Positions 41,152-50,458 of a stretch of 64,000 nt of DNA are shown here, piece after piece. Position numbers and translations under genes: made by a program. This DNA comes from Enterobacter kobei (lineage in GTDB: Bacteria > Pseudomonadota > Gammaproteobacteria > Enterobacterales > Enterobacteriaceae), in contig NZ_AP024590.1 of NCBI RefSeq assembly GCF_018323985.1, positions 3,472,001-3,536,000 on the forward strand. The letters run 5' to 3'. Below the pieces are notes generated by a model. That model searched no databases. It saw only the letters and a program-made list of their open reading frames with translations, and was not told where the DNA came from. How positions within the stretch are numbered: position 1 is the first letter of the stretch; every line of letters starts with the position of its first letter.

Positions 41152-42063
41152 ATGAAAATTACCGTGCTCGGATGCGGGGCATTAGGTCAGCTGTGGTTGA
41201 CCGCGCTGTGTAAGCATGGGCATGAGGTGCAGGGCTGGCTTCGTGTGCCGCAGCCTTATTGCAGCGTCAACCTGATCGAAGAAGACGGCACCATTTTTAA
41301 TGAGTCTCTGACGGCGAACGATCCTGATTTTCTGGCGCAAAGCGATCTGCTGCTGGTGACCCTAAAAGCCTGGCAGGTGTCGGAGCCGGTGAGAAACCTC
41401 TCCGCCAGAATGCCTGCCACCACGCCCATTTTACTGATCCATAACGGCATGGGGACAGTGGATGAACTGAAAAGCATTCCCCAGCCGCTGCTGATGGGAA
41501 CCACCACGCACGCCGCGCGGCGCGATGGCAATATTATCCTGCACGTCGCAGGCGGCACCACGCATATTGGCCCGGCGCGCCAGCAGGACGGGGATTACAG
41601 CTATCTGGCGGACAGTCTCCAGGACGTGCTGCCCGATGTCGCCTGGCATAATACCATCCGCCCGGAGCTGTGGCGCAAGCTGGCGGTGAACTGCGTTATT
41701 AATCCTCTGACCGCGCTGTGGAACTGTCCGAACGGTGAGTTACAGGCGCATCCGGCGCTGATCAAGACGTTGTGCCACGAAGTCGCGGCGGTGATGGAGC
41801 GTGAAGGCCATCATACCTCCGTCGAGGATCTACTGGTCTACGTTAATCAGATCATCGCCAGCACCAAAGAGAATATTTCGTCGATGTTGCAGGATGTGCG
41901 TACCCAACGTCACACTGAAATTGATTACATTACCGGGTATTTACTCAAACGCGCCCGCGCGCACGGTATTCCGGTACCGGAAAATACCCGTCTGTATGAA
42001 CTCGTTAAGCGTAAGGAAAGTGAATATGAGCCCGTCAGCACTGATATGCCTCGCCCCTGGTAG
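41152..42063 (+). CDS. panE: 2-dehydropantoate 2-reductase
   Basis: 303 residues, as in E. coli. Reduces ketopantoate to pantoate with NADPH, toward pantothenate and CoA. The N-terminal Rossmann motif VLGCGALGQLW and the C-terminal helical domain with WRKLAVNCVINPLTALW (catalytic Lys region) and SSMLQDVRTQRHTEIDYITGYL are clear. The start ATG 41152 has an AGGAGGA site. Its last 38 bp overlap yajL in another frame. Confidence 0.96.
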   Translation: MKITVLGCGALGQLWLTALCKHGHEVQGWLRVPQPYCSVNLIEEDGTIFNESLTANDPDFLAQSDLLLVTLKAWQVSEPVRNLSARMPATTPILLIHNGMGTVDELKSIPQPLLMGTTTHAARRDGNIILHVAGGTTHIGPARQQDGDYSYLADSLQDVLPDVAWHNTIRPELWRKLAVNCVINPLTALWNCPNGELQAHPALIKTLCHEVAAVMEREGHHTSVEDLLVYVNQIIASTKENISSMLQDVRTQRHTEIDYITGYLLKRARAHGIPVPENTRLYELVKRKESEYEPVSTDMPRPW

Positions 42064-42616
42064 TGAAGAAATGGAGGCGGTCACCACCATTGACCTGCTG
42101 GTGCGTGGCGGCATCAACGTCACCACTGCCAGCGTTGCCAGCGACGGCGATCTGCGAATTGTCTGCTCGCGCGGCGTGAAGCTGCTTGCCGATGCGCCGC
42201 TGGTGGAAGTGGCTGACGGTGACTATGACGTCATTGTCCTGCCGGGCGGCATCAAAGGTGCCGAATGTTTTCGTGACAGCCCCCTGCTGGTGGAGACGGT
42301 GCGGCAGTTCCATCTTTCAGGCCGTATCGTTGCCACCATCTGCGCCGCTGCGGCCACCGTGCTGGTTCCTCACGATCTTTTTCCCATCGGCAACATGACC
42401 GGCTTCCCGGCGCTGAAAGACCGTATCCCCGAGGAGCAGTGGCAGGATAAGCGTGTGGTCTGGGATCCGCGCGTCAATCTGCTGACCAGCCAGGGACCGG
42501 GCACCGCCATTGATTTTGGACTGAAGATTATCGATCTGCTGGTCGGGCGTGAAAAAGCCCATGAAGTGGCGTCACAGCTGGTGATGCCGGCAGGGATTTA
42601 TAATTATTACGAATAA
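42026..42616 (+). CDS. yajL: DJ-1 family protein deglycase/chaperone YajL
   Basis: 196 residues, as in E. coli. The nucleophile Cys106 (ATICAAAATVL) and the Glu of the N-terminal region (PGSEEMEAVTT) are conserved. It protects proteins from oxidative and carbonyl stress; the deglycase activity reported for this family is debated. The start ATG 42026, behind AAGGAAAG, lies inside the end of panE, so translation is coupled. Formerly called thiJ, but no thiamine role is evident. Confidence 0.95.
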   Translation: MSPSALICLAPGSEEMEAVTTIDLLVRGGINVTTASVASDGDLRIVCSRGVKLLADAPLVEVADGDYDVIVLPGGIKGAECFRDSPLLVETVRQFHLSGRIVATICAAAATVLVPHDLFPIGNMTGFPALKDRIPEEQWQDKRVVWDPRVNLLTSQGPGTAIDFGLKIIDLLVGREKAHEVASQLVMPAGIYNYYE

Positions 42617-42640
42617 AAAAAGCGCCTTGCGGCGCTTTTT
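42614..42640. terminator. Bidirectional terminator between yajL and thiI
   Basis: AAAAAAGCGCC and GGCGCTTTTT pair around TTGC between converging genes. Confidence 0.9.
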
Positions 42641-42642
42641 CG

Positions 42643-44091
42643 TTACGGGCGATAAACCTTCACGTTTTCAAAGCCCTGCTCGCGCAGATACAGCGCCTGC
42701 AGACGGCTCATCACGCCGCGTTCACACCACAGCAGCCAGGTTTTGCTCTGGTCGAGATCGCCGAATTTGGTGCTGAGTTTGTAGAATGGCAGGGATACCA
42801 CTTCCACGCCTTCAACCTGCAACGGCTTCTCGTCCTGCTCGTCGATGGAACGAATATCAAGGATCGCCTCGTTCGGACCGAAACCGGTGACGGTTTCCAC
42901 TTCCACGACGGCCTGCTCGGTTTGCTCGGCAATTTCGCGAATATCGATATTGCTCGCCGCTGCGACCACTTCGTCAAGAATGTCGAAATTGAAGTGCTCT
43001 TCTTCCGCTTCGATTTTCGCCTTCACGGCTTTCACGGTCGGGCTTTTCGAGATCACACCGCAGTATTCCGGCATGGTACGGGCAAAGTCTGCGGTACCGA
43101 TTTCACGCGCCAGATCGATAATGTGCTCTTTATCGTGAGAGATCAGCGGACGCAGGATCAGCGTATCAGAAACGTTGTCGATAAGACGCAGGTTGGTCAG
43201 CGTCTGGCTCGACACCTGCCCCAGAGCTTCGCCGGTCACCAGTGCCTGCACGCCATAGCGCTCGGCCACTTTTGACGCTGCACGCACCATCATGCGTTTA
43301 AGCACCACGCCCATCTGGCCGTCTTCCACTTTTTCGAGGATTTCGCCGACCACAGGTTCAAAGTTAATGGCCACGAAGCGCACGCGGTGGGAGCTGCCAA
43401 AGCGTTTCCACAGGTAGTACGCCACATGACGCACGCCGATTTCATGCGCCGCGCCGCCCAGGTTAAAGAAGCAGTAGTGTACGCGGCAGCCGCGACGCAT
43501 CAGCATATAGCTGGACACGCCGGAGTCAAAACCGCCGGAGATCAGCGACAGCACATCTTCCTGGGTGCCGATGGGATAGCCGCCGATACCTTCATAGCGG
43601 CCTTTTACCAGCAGCAGGCGATCGTTTTCGATTTCCAGATTAACGGTCACATCGGGGTGTGTCAGTTTTACACGCGCCGTTTCGATGTGCTGATTTAAAC
43701 CGCCGCCAACATAGCGCTCTACTTCAATCGAGCTAAACTCATGTTTACCGCGGCGTTTAACGCGTACGCAGAAGGTTTTACCTTCCAGTTGGTCGCGGAA
43801 CTGAACCAGTGCTTTCTCAAAGATATCGTGCAGGGAAGTGAAAGGTACATCTTCCACTTCCAGAATGTGGTGAATACCGGGAATGCGGGTCAGGGCATCG
43901 CGAATAGCCAGACGCTCGTTCTCGTCTTTGGCGCGAACTTCGATATGATCCCAGTGACGAACAATGGCAATGGTGTCGGCATACTGCTTAAGGACGTTAC
44001 GAATATTTCCGGTCAGCATCTTAATAAAGCGCAAACGCACAGATTGGCTTTTGATGGTGATTTCCGGGAACAATTTAATGATAAACTTCAT
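42643..44091 (-). CDS. thiI: tRNA 4-thiouridine sulfurtransferase / thiamine sulfur transferase
   Basis: 482 residues, as in E. coli. Transfers sulfur for 4-thiouridine in tRNA and for the thiazole of thiamine. Order: ferredoxin-like and THUMP domains (about 1-165), PP-loop adenylation domain with SLISGGFDSGVSSY, and C-terminal rhodanese domain with the active cysteine in LLWCERGVMS. A second conserved cysteine is in MPEYCGVIS. The start ATG 44091 gives MKFIIKLFPEITIKSQ; the frame open to 44298 is not supported. Confidence 0.96.
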   Translation of the reverse strand: MKFIIKLFPEITIKSQSVRLRFIKMLTGNIRNVLKQYADTIAIVRHWDHIEVRAKDENERLAIRDALTRIPGIHHILEVEDVPFTSLHDIFEKALVQFRDQLEGKTFCVRVKRRGKHEFSSIEVERYVGGGLNQHIETARVKLTHPDVTVNLEIENDRLLLVKGRYEGIGGYPIGTQEDVLSLISGGFDSGVSSYMLMRRGCRVHYCFFNLGGAAHEIGVRHVAYYLWKRFGSSHRVRFVAINFEPVVGEILEKVEDGQMGVVLKRMMVRAASKVAERYGVQALVTGEALGQVSSQTLTNLRLIDNVSDTLILRPLISHDKEHIIDLAREIGTADFARTMPEYCGVISKSPTVKAVKAKIEAEEEHFNFDILDEVVAAASNIDIREIAEQTEQAVVEVETVTGFGPNEAILDIRSIDEQDEKPLQVEGVEVVSLPFYKLSTKFGDLDQSKTWLLWCERGVMSRLQALYLREQGFENVKVYRP

Positions 44092-44298
44092 GGCGGCAAT
44101 GGTTCGTTGGCAGATCTGACAAGCGATCTGTTGAGGGAAATATACAGCAGCCCATACCTGCGGCTGCATCCAGGCGCGGAAGTATACCACCATCGTGGTC
44201 AACCTGTGCATATTGCATGACCATTGCGCCTTATTTGCTAAGTTGCGCCACTCCGCTACCATAGCGGAGCCGAATAAATGAGAGAGCCAGACATTCAC

Positions 44299-44541
44299 AT
44301 GCCAAAGAAAAATGACGCACCGGCCAGTTTCGAAACGGAGCTCAATGAGCTGGAACAGATTGTCACCCGCCTTGAAAGCGGCAACTTACCGCTGGAAGAA
44401 GCATTAAATGAATTCGAGCGCGGCGTGCAGCTGGCCCGTCTGGGACAGGTAAAACTGCAACAGGCAGAGCAGCGCGTGCAGATCCTGCTCTCTGATAACG
44501 ACGACGCCCCGCTGACGCCCTTCACTCCGGACGCCGAGTAA
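44299..44541 (+). CDS. xseB: Exodeoxyribonuclease VII small subunit
   Basis: 80 residues, as in E. coli. A helical-hairpin protein that assembles with XseA to degrade single-stranded DNA. The conserved part is ELEQIVTRLESGNLPLEEALNEFERGVQLAR. The start ATG 44299 (MPKKNDAPASFE) matches E. coli; an upstream in-frame ATG at 44278 would add seven residues. First gene of xseB-ispA-dxs, with 2 bp before ispA. Confidence 0.96.
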   Translation: MPKKNDAPASFETELNELEQIVTRLESGNLPLEEALNEFERGVQLARLGQVKLQQAEQRVQILLSDNDDAPLTPFTPDAE

Positions 44542-44543
44542 AC

Positions 44544-45443
44544 ATGGATTTCGCACAACAACTTGAAAGGTGTGTGCAGCAGGCAAATGACGCCCTGCGC
44601 CGCTTTATTTCTCCTCAGCCCTTTCAGAACACTCCTCTGGTTGAGGCCATGCACTATGGCACACTGTTAGGCGGCAAACGGCTGCGGCCTTTCCTGGTAT
44701 ACGCCACCGGACAAATGTTTGGTGTGAGCGCCTCCACGCTCGACGCCCCTGCCGCAGCCATCGAATGCATTCACGCCTATTCGCTGATCCATGACGATCT
44801 CCCGGCGATGGATGATGACGATCTGCGTCGCGGTCAGCCGACCTGTCATATTAAATTCGGCGAAGCGAACGCGATCCTCGCGGGCGATGCGCTGCAAACG
44901 CTGGCCTTCTCTATTCTGGCGGATACGCCCATGCCGGAAGTCGCGATACGCGATCGTCTGGCGATGGTGTCCGAACTGGCGCAGGCCAGCGGCGTCGCAG
45001 GCATGTGCGGCGGGCAAGCGCTGGATCTTGAGGCGGAAGGCAAACAGGTCGGCCTGGAAGAACTTGAACGTATTCACCGGCATAAAACCGGTGCGCTGAT
45101 CCGTGCCGCGGTGCGGATGGGCGCGTTAAGTGCCGGTGATAAAGGACGCGCCGCGCTGCCGATCCTCGATCGTTATGCCGAAAGCATCGGCCTGGCGTTC
45201 CAGGTACAGGATGACATTCTGGATGTGGTGGGTGATACTGCGACCCTTGGTAAACGCCAGGGCGCCGATCAGCATTTAGGTAAAAGCACCTACCCCGCAC
45301 TACTGGGCTTAGAGCAGGCCCAGACAAAAGCCCGTGACCTGATTGACGATGCCCGCCATGCGCTAGATGCGCTGGCCGCCCAGTCACTGGATACCACGGC
45401 ACTGGAAGCACTGGCGAATTACATAATCCAGCGTGATAAATAA
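44544..45443 (+). CDS. ispA: Farnesyl diphosphate synthase
   Basis: 299 residues, as in E. coli. Condenses isopentenyl and dimethylallyl or geranyl diphosphates to farnesyl diphosphate. The first Asp-rich motif is DDLPAMDDDDLRRG, preceded by ECIHAYSLIH; the second is QVQDDILDVVGD. GGKRLRPFL binds the homoallylic substrate. The ATG at 44544 follows the xseB stop by 2 bp. dxs, which makes the first precursor of the same pathway, is 76 bp downstream. Confidence 0.97.
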   Translation: MDFAQQLERCVQQANDALRRFISPQPFQNTPLVEAMHYGTLLGGKRLRPFLVYATGQMFGVSASTLDAPAAAIECIHAYSLIHDDLPAMDDDDLRRGQPTCHIKFGEANAILAGDALQTLAFSILADTPMPEVAIRDRLAMVSELAQASGVAGMCGGQALDLEAEGKQVGLEELERIHRHKTGALIRAAVRMGALSAGDKGRAALPILDRYAESIGLAFQVQDDILDVVGDTATLGKRQGADQHLGKSTYPALLGLEQAQTKARDLIDDARHALDALAAQSLDTTALEALANYIIQRDK

Positions 45444-45519
45444 ACTTTTTTACAGGCTCCTGATAACGCAGAGGGCGGCATACTGCCCCCTGAATGATCA
45501 CGAGTAAGACGAGTGGCCG

Positions 45520-47382
45520 ATGAGTTTTGATATAGCCAAATACCCGACACTGGCACTGGTTGACTCTGCCCCGGAGTTACGCCTGCTGCCTAAAGAGAGC
45601 CTGCCGAAGCTGTGTGACGAACTGCGTCGCTATCTGCTCGACAGCGTGAGCCGCTCCAGCGGGCACTTTGCCTCCGGGCTTGGCACCATTGAGCTGACCG
45701 TGGCGCTGCATTACGTCTATAACACGCCCTTCGATCAGCTGATCTGGGACGTGGGCCACCAGGCGTACCCGCATAAAATCCTCACCGGTCGGCGTGACAA
45801 GATCGATACCATCCGTCAGAAAGACGGGCTGCACCCTTTCCCGTGGCGCGGTGAGAGTGAATATGATGTGCTGAGCGTCGGGCATTCATCCACCTCCATC
45901 AGCGCCGGTATCGGCATCGCCGTTGCGGCGGCAAAAGAAGGCAAGCAGCGTCGCACCGTTTGCGTGATCGGCGATGGCGCGATCACCGCGGGCATGGCCT
46001 TTGAGGCGATGAACCATGCGGGCGATATCCGGCCAGATATGCTGGTGGTGCTGAACGACAACGAAATGTCGATCTCCGAGAACGTTGGCGCGCTGAATAA
46101 CCATCTGGCGCAGCTGCTTTCCGGCAAACTCTATTCCACGCTGCGCGAAGGCGGCAAAAAAGTCTTCTCCGGCGTACCGCCGATCAAAGAGCTGCTCAAA
46201 CGTACCGAAGAGCACATCAAAGGCATGGTGGTGCCAGGCACATTGTTTGAAGAGCTGGGCTTTAACTATATCGGCCCGGTGGACGGTCATGATGTGCTGG
46301 GTCTGGTGACGACGCTGAAAAACATGCGCGATCTGAAAGGCCCGCAGTTCCTGCATATCATGACCAAAAAAGGCCGTGGTTATGAGCCGGCCGAAAAAGA
46401 TCCCATCACCTTCCATGCGGTACCGAAATTCGATCCGGCAAAAGGGATGCTGCCTAAAAGCGTCGGCGGTATGCCGTCCTACTCGAAAATCTTTGGCGAC
46501 TGGCTGTGCGAAACGGCGGCGAAAGACAGCAAACTGATGGCCATTACGCCGGCGATGCGTGAAGGCTCCGGCATGGTGGAGTTTTCCCGTAAGTTCCCGG
46601 ATCGCTATTTTGACGTGGCGATCGCCGAGCAGCACGCCGTGACCTTTGCGGCGGGTCTGGCGATTGGCGGCTATAAGCCGGTGGTGGCGATCTATTCCAC
46701 TTTCCTGCAACGCGCTTACGATCAGGTGATCCACGACGTCGCCATTCAGAAATTGCCGGTGCTGTTTGCCATTGACCGTGCGGGCATCGTCGGTGCTGAC
46801 GGGCAGACGCATCAGGGGGCTTTCGACATCTCGTTCCTGCGCTGTATCCCGGAAATGGTGATCATGACGCCGAGCGATGAAAACGAATGTCGCCAGATGC
46901 TGTTTACCGGCTATCACTACAACGATGGCCCGAGCGCGGTGCGTTATCCACGCGGTAATGCGCTGGGCGTCGAACTGACGCCGCTGCAAAAACTGCCGCT
47001 GGGTAAAGGCGTGGTAAAACGTCAGGGCGAAAAAGTGGCGATTTTAAACTTCGGCACCTTGCTGGCTGACGCGGCGGTAGTCGCTGAATCGCTCAATGCC
47101 ACGCTGGTGGACATGCGTTTTGTGAAGCCGCTGGACGAATCGCTGATCCTGTCGCTGGCCCGCAGCCATGAGATGCTGGTAACGCTGGAAGAGAATGCCA
47201 TCATTGGCGGTGCAGGCAGCGGCGTGAACGAGGTGCTGATGGCGAACCGCACGCTGGTGCCGGTACTTAATCTCGGCCTGCCGGATCATTTCATTCCGCA
47301 GGGCACGCAGGACGAGGCGCGCGCCGCCATCGGTCTGGATGCTGCCGGTATCGAAGCCAGTATCAAACGCTGGCTGGCCTAA
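45520..47382 (+). CDS. dxs: 1-deoxy-D-xylulose-5-phosphate synthase
   Basis: 620 residues, as in E. coli. Thiamine diphosphate enzyme that joins pyruvate and glyceraldehyde 3-phosphate, the entry step of the MEP isoprenoid route; the product also feeds thiamine and pyridoxal synthesis. The cofactor motif is GDGAITAGMAFEAMNHAG, with catalytic-pocket segments VGHQAYPHKIL and DVAIAEQHAVTFAAGLA. The start ATG 45520 gives MSFDIAKYPTLALVDS. It is cotranscribed with xseB and ispA. Confidence 0.98.
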   Translation: MSFDIAKYPTLALVDSAPELRLLPKESLPKLCDELRRYLLDSVSRSSGHFASGLGTIELTVALHYVYNTPFDQLIWDVGHQAYPHKILTGRRDKIDTIRQKDGLHPFPWRGESEYDVLSVGHSSTSISAGIGIAVAAAKEGKQRRTVCVIGDGAITAGMAFEAMNHAGDIRPDMLVVLNDNEMSISENVGALNNHLAQLLSGKLYSTLREGGKKVFSGVPPIKELLKRTEEHIKGMVVPGTLFEELGFNYIGPVDGHDVLGLVTTLKNMRDLKGPQFLHIMTKKGRGYEPAEKDPITFHAVPKFDPAKGMLPKSVGGMPSYSKIFGDWLCETAAKDSKLMAITPAMREGSGMVEFSRKFPDRYFDVAIAEQHAVTFAAGLAIGGYKPVVAIYSTFLQRAYDQVIHDVAIQKLPVLFAIDRAGIVGADGQTHQGAFDISFLRCIPEMVIMTPSDENECRQMLFTGYHYNDGPSAVRYPRGNALGVELTPLQKLPLGKGVVKRQGEKVAILNFGTLLADAAVVAESLNATLVDMRFVKPLDESLILSLARSHEMLVTLEENAIIGGAGSGVNEVLMANRTLVPVLNLGLPDHFIPQGTQDEARAAIGLDAAGIEASIKRWLA

Positions 47383-47442
47383 CTCCCCCTTCCGCTCCTG
47401 CTATGCTTAGGTAATCTCGTACCCGTAAGCAGGAGTGGAACC

Positions 47443-48417
47443 ATGCAATACAATACATTAGGAAAAACGGACCTTAAGGTTTCCCGTCTTTGTCTGGGCT
47501 GTATGACCTTTGGCGAGCCGGATCGGGGCAATCACGCCTGGACGCTGCCCGAAGAGAGCAGCCGCCCGATTATTCAGCGCGCGCTGGAAGGCGGCATCAA
47601 CTTTTTCGATACGGCAAACAGCTATTCCGATGGCAGCAGCGAAGAAATTGTTGGCCGCGCGCTGAAAGATTTTGCCCGTCGCGATGACGTGGTGGTCGCC
47701 ACCAAAGTGTATTATCCGTCCGGCGATCTTACTGAGGGCCTGTCCCGCGCGCAGATCCTGCGTTCCATTGATGACAGCCTGCGCCGCCTCGGCATGGAAT
47801 ATGTCGATCTGCTGCAAATTCATCGCTGGGATTACAACACGCCGATTGAAGAAACGCTGGAAGCGTTGAACGACGTGGTGAAAGCCGGTAAAGCGCGCTA
47901 CATCGGCGCATCGTCCATGCATACCGAACAGTTCGCCCAGGCGCTGGATCTGCAAAAGCAGCACGGCTGGGCGCGTTTCGCCACCATGCAGAACCATTAC
48001 AATCTGATTTATCGCGAAGAAGAGCGCACCATGCTGCCGCTGTGTTATCAGGAAGGCATTGCGGTGATCCCGTGGAGCCCGCTGGCGCGTGGTCGCCTGA
48101 CGCGTCCCTGGGGTGAAACCACGGCACGCCTGGTGTCTGATGAGGTGGGTAAAAAACTGTATGACGACAGCGAGCAGAGCGATGCACAGATCGCAGAACG
48201 TCTGGCTGCGGTAGCAGAAGACGTGGGCGCAACGCGGGCGCAGGTGGCGCTAGCCTGGCTGCTCAGTAAGCCTGGCGTGGTTGCGCCGATTATTGGTACG
48301 TCACGGGAAGAGCAGCTTGAAGAGCTGTTGCAGGCGGTTGATCTGCAACTGACGCCGGAGCAGATTGCTGAAATGGAAATGCCGTATAAACAGCATCCGG
48401 TGGTAGGATTTAAGTAA
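47443..48417 (+). CDS. yajO: Aldo/keto reductase YajO
   Basis: 324 residues, as in E. coli. TIM-barrel NADPH-dependent aldo-keto reductase. The catalytic Tyr lies in FFDTANSYSDGSSEEIVGRAL, the Lys in VVVATKVYYP and the His in LLQIHRWDYNTP. The substrate in the cell is not settled; the gene has been linked to thiamine metabolism, which fits its position beside dxs and thiL. The start ATG 47443 has an AGGAG site. Confidence 0.94.
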   Translation: MQYNTLGKTDLKVSRLCLGCMTFGEPDRGNHAWTLPEESSRPIIQRALEGGINFFDTANSYSDGSSEEIVGRALKDFARRDDVVVATKVYYPSGDLTEGLSRAQILRSIDDSLRRLGMEYVDLLQIHRWDYNTPIEETLEALNDVVKAGKARYIGASSMHTEQFAQALDLQKQHGWARFATMQNHYNLIYREEERTMLPLCYQEGIAVIPWSPLARGRLTRPWGETTARLVSDEVGKKLYDDSEQSDAQIAERLAAVAEDVGATRAQVALAWLLSKPGVVAPIIGTSREEQLEELLQAVDLQLTPEQIAEMEMPYKQHPVVGFK

Positions 48418-48423
48418 GCATTC

Positions 48424-48455
48424 CCCCGGCCTCTTCTGATCAGAGCGGGCCGGGG
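48424..48455. terminator. Hairpin between yajO and pgpA
   Basis: CCCCGGCC and GGCCGGGG pair around a partly self-complementary loop (TCTGATCAGA) between converging genes. Confidence 0.7.
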
Positions 48456-48462
48456 AAAACCG

Positions 48463-48969
48463 TTAAATAATGCCAATCGGCCAGTGATGGCCGATCACAT
48501 ACAGCACCGCCGCCGCGATAATCCCGGCAATAATATCGTCGACGATGATCCCCATTCCGCCATGGACGTTACGGTCAAACCAGCGGATCGGCCACGGCTT
48601 CCAGATATCGAAAAAGCGGAACAGCACAAAACCGGCCACCACCCACTGCCAGTCATGGGTCGGCAGCGCCATCAGAGTGATCCACATACCGATAAACTCA
48701 TCCCAGACGATGCTGCCGTGATCGTGCACGCCCATGTCTTTCGCCGTCTGGTGGCACAGGTAAACGCCAATGCTGATCGACAGCATGATCACCAGTGAAT
48801 AGAGCTGCCACGGCAGAAAAGTCATCAGATACCAGAACGGGATCGCCGCAATGGATCCCGCCGTGCCTGGCATGATCGGACTTAAGCCGCTGCCAAAACC
48901 GGTGGCCAGCAGATGCCACGGATTACGCATGCTCAGGCGGCTTTTCGCACTATCCTTACGAGTTTGCAA
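48463..48969 (-). CDS. pgpA: Phosphatidylglycerophosphatase A
   Basis: 168 residues. Dephosphorylates phosphatidylglycerophosphate to phosphatidylglycerol in the inner membrane. The motif GFGSGLSPIMPGTAGSIAAIPFWYL is at the N-terminus, with VWDEFIGMWITLMALP and VHGGMGIIVDDIIAGII further on and several membrane helices. The likely start is TTG 48969, inside the end of thiL (14-bp overlap). An in-frame TAA lies only a few codons upstream and no ATG is available there; the next in-frame ATG (residue 14) would cut the conserved N-terminus. The start is therefore uncertain. Confidence 0.92.
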   Translation of the reverse strand: MQTRKDSAKSRLSMRNPWHLLATGFGSGLSPIMPGTAGSIAAIPFWYLMTFLPWQLYSLVIMLSISIGVYLCHQTAKDMGVHDHGSIVWDEFIGMWITLMALPTHDWQWVVAGFVLFRFFDIWKPWPIRWFDRNVHGGMGIIVDDIIAGIIAAAVLYVIGHHWPIGII

Positions 48970-49933
48970 AGTGATCGTATCCTTTTAAATCAAACGATAC
49001 CGGTTTTCCGTCGCGGGAAAACTGGATGCTTTCCACATCGGCGCTCATCTGGCCAACGCAGGTAAAGGGCACGCCGAGATGGCCGATGGCCACGTCCAGC
49101 GCCCCCCGGTTACGTTCAGGCACGGTAAAGCAGAGTTCATAATCTTCGCCGCCCGCCAGCGCCCAGCGTAGCGCCTGCTCTGGCTCAACGTGACGACGCA
49201 TGGCGTCGGAGAACGGCATGGCGTCCATGTCCAGCATCGCACCGCAGTTGCTGGCCTTCACGATATGCCCGAGATCGGAACTCAGTCCGTCGGATAAATC
49301 GATCGCCGCGCTCGCCAGATCGCGCAGCGCCTGGCCGTGCAGAATGCGTGCCGTCGGACGCAGATGGCGTTTCAGCAACCATTGCGCGTCCTGCTCATTC
49401 TCAACCCGCAGGCGGTTTTGCAGGATCGCCAGCCCCGCAGCGCTGTCACCCGGCGTACCGGTAACGTAGATCCAGTCGCCAGGCTTCGCGCCTGAGCGCT
49501 TAAGGGCGCGGCCCGCAGGCACATAGCCGTAAATACCCAGCGTCATCGACAGCGGACCACGGGTGGTATCGCCGCCAATCAGCTGCATATCGTAGTAATT
49601 AATCTGTTCGAACAGGCTGTCGCTAAAAGCTTCAAGCCAGGTCTCATCCACCTCTGGCAGCGTGATCGCCAGCGTCAGCCACGCCGGATCCGCGCCCATA
49701 GCCGCGAGATCGCTCAGGTTAGAGGCCAGCGCTTTGTGCGCCAGATCGACAGGTGAAATGTCCGGAAGAAAATGGTTGCCCGAAACCAGGGTATCGGTGC
49801 TGATTGCCAGCGTTTGCTTGTCAGGAATATTGAGCAGTGCGCAATCGTCACCAATGCCGGTTTCGACATCCAGACGCGCGCGTCGTACGCGGTCAAAATA
49901 ACGGGCAATAAGGGAAAACTCGCCGCATGCCAT
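48956..49933 (-). CDS. thiL: Thiamine-monophosphate kinase
   Basis: 325 residues, as in E. coli. Phosphorylates thiamine monophosphate to the active diphosphate using ATP. Family segments: GEFSLIARYF, IGDDCALL, STDTLVSGNHF, ASNLSDLAAMGADP, IGGDTTRGPL, IDLSDGLSSDLGHI and GGEDYELCF. The start ATG 49933 (MACGEFSLI) is the family start. It lies between nusB (83 bp upstream) and pgpA (overlapping) in the conserved nrdR-ribDE-nusB-thiL-pgpA cluster. Confidence 0.97.
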   Translation of the reverse strand: MACGEFSLIARYFDRVRRARLDVETGIGDDCALLNIPDKQTLAISTDTLVSGNHFLPDISPVDLAHKALASNLSDLAAMGADPAWLTLAITLPEVDETWLEAFSDSLFEQINYYDMQLIGGDTTRGPLSMTLGIYGYVPAGRALKRSGAKPGDWIYVTGTPGDSAAGLAILQNRLRVENEQDAQWLLKRHLRPTARILHGQALRDLASAAIDLSDGLSSDLGHIVKASNCGAMLDMDAMPFSDAMRRHVEPEQALRWALAGGEDYELCFTVPERNRGALDVAIGHLGVPFTCVGQMSADVESIQFSRDGKPVSFDLKGYDHFANS

Positions 49934-50016
49934 ACGCTATGCCTCAGCAGAATGATAAACAGGAGACTGGGAAGGCGGCGAAATGGCAACTGCACTTCGC
50001 CGCACGGACCAGCAGA

Positions 50017-50436
50017 TTACTTTTTGTGGGGGCGGATCGCGGGTGCGGCTTTATCCAGCACGCCGTTAACAAACTTGTGGCTGTCTTCTGCGCCAAACGT
50101 TTTTGCCAGTTCAATAGCTTCGTTGATGGCCACTTTATACGGCACATCAGCACGTTTAGACAGTTCGAACAGCGCGATACGCAGTACCGCTTTCTCGACC
50201 TGGCCCAGCTCTTCGAGCAGACGGGACAGGTAGGGCTTCATCAGTCCATCGAGATATGCGCTGTTAGTCGCCACCCCGGACAGCAGTTCGCGGAAATACG
50301 CGATGTCGACATCTTTGACATCCTGTTCAGACAGGAACTGGTATTCAACATCGGCGATGTCGTTCTGGGACAACTGCCAGGAGTAAAGCGCCTGGACGGC
50401 ACACTCACGGGCGCGGCGACGAGCAGCAGGTTTCAC
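50017..50436 (-). CDS. nusB: Transcription antitermination factor NusB
   Basis: 139 residues, as in E. coli. All-helical protein that with NusE binds boxA RNA of rRNA operons and phage lambda. The N-terminal arginine-rich RNA-binding part is MKPAARRRARECAVQALYSWQ, and the C-terminal motif is VAINEAIELAKTFGAEDSHKFVNGVLD. The start is GTG 50436 behind AAGGGGAA, the same codon as E. coli. Confidence 0.98.
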   Translation of the reverse strand: MKPAARRRARECAVQALYSWQLSQNDIADVEYQFLSEQDVKDVDIAYFRELLSGVATNSAYLDGLMKPYLSRLLEELGQVEKAVLRIALFELSKRADVPYKVAINEAIELAKTFGAEDSHKFVNGVLDKAAPAIRPHKK

Positions 50437-50458
50437 GGAAATTCCCCTTACAAAAAAA

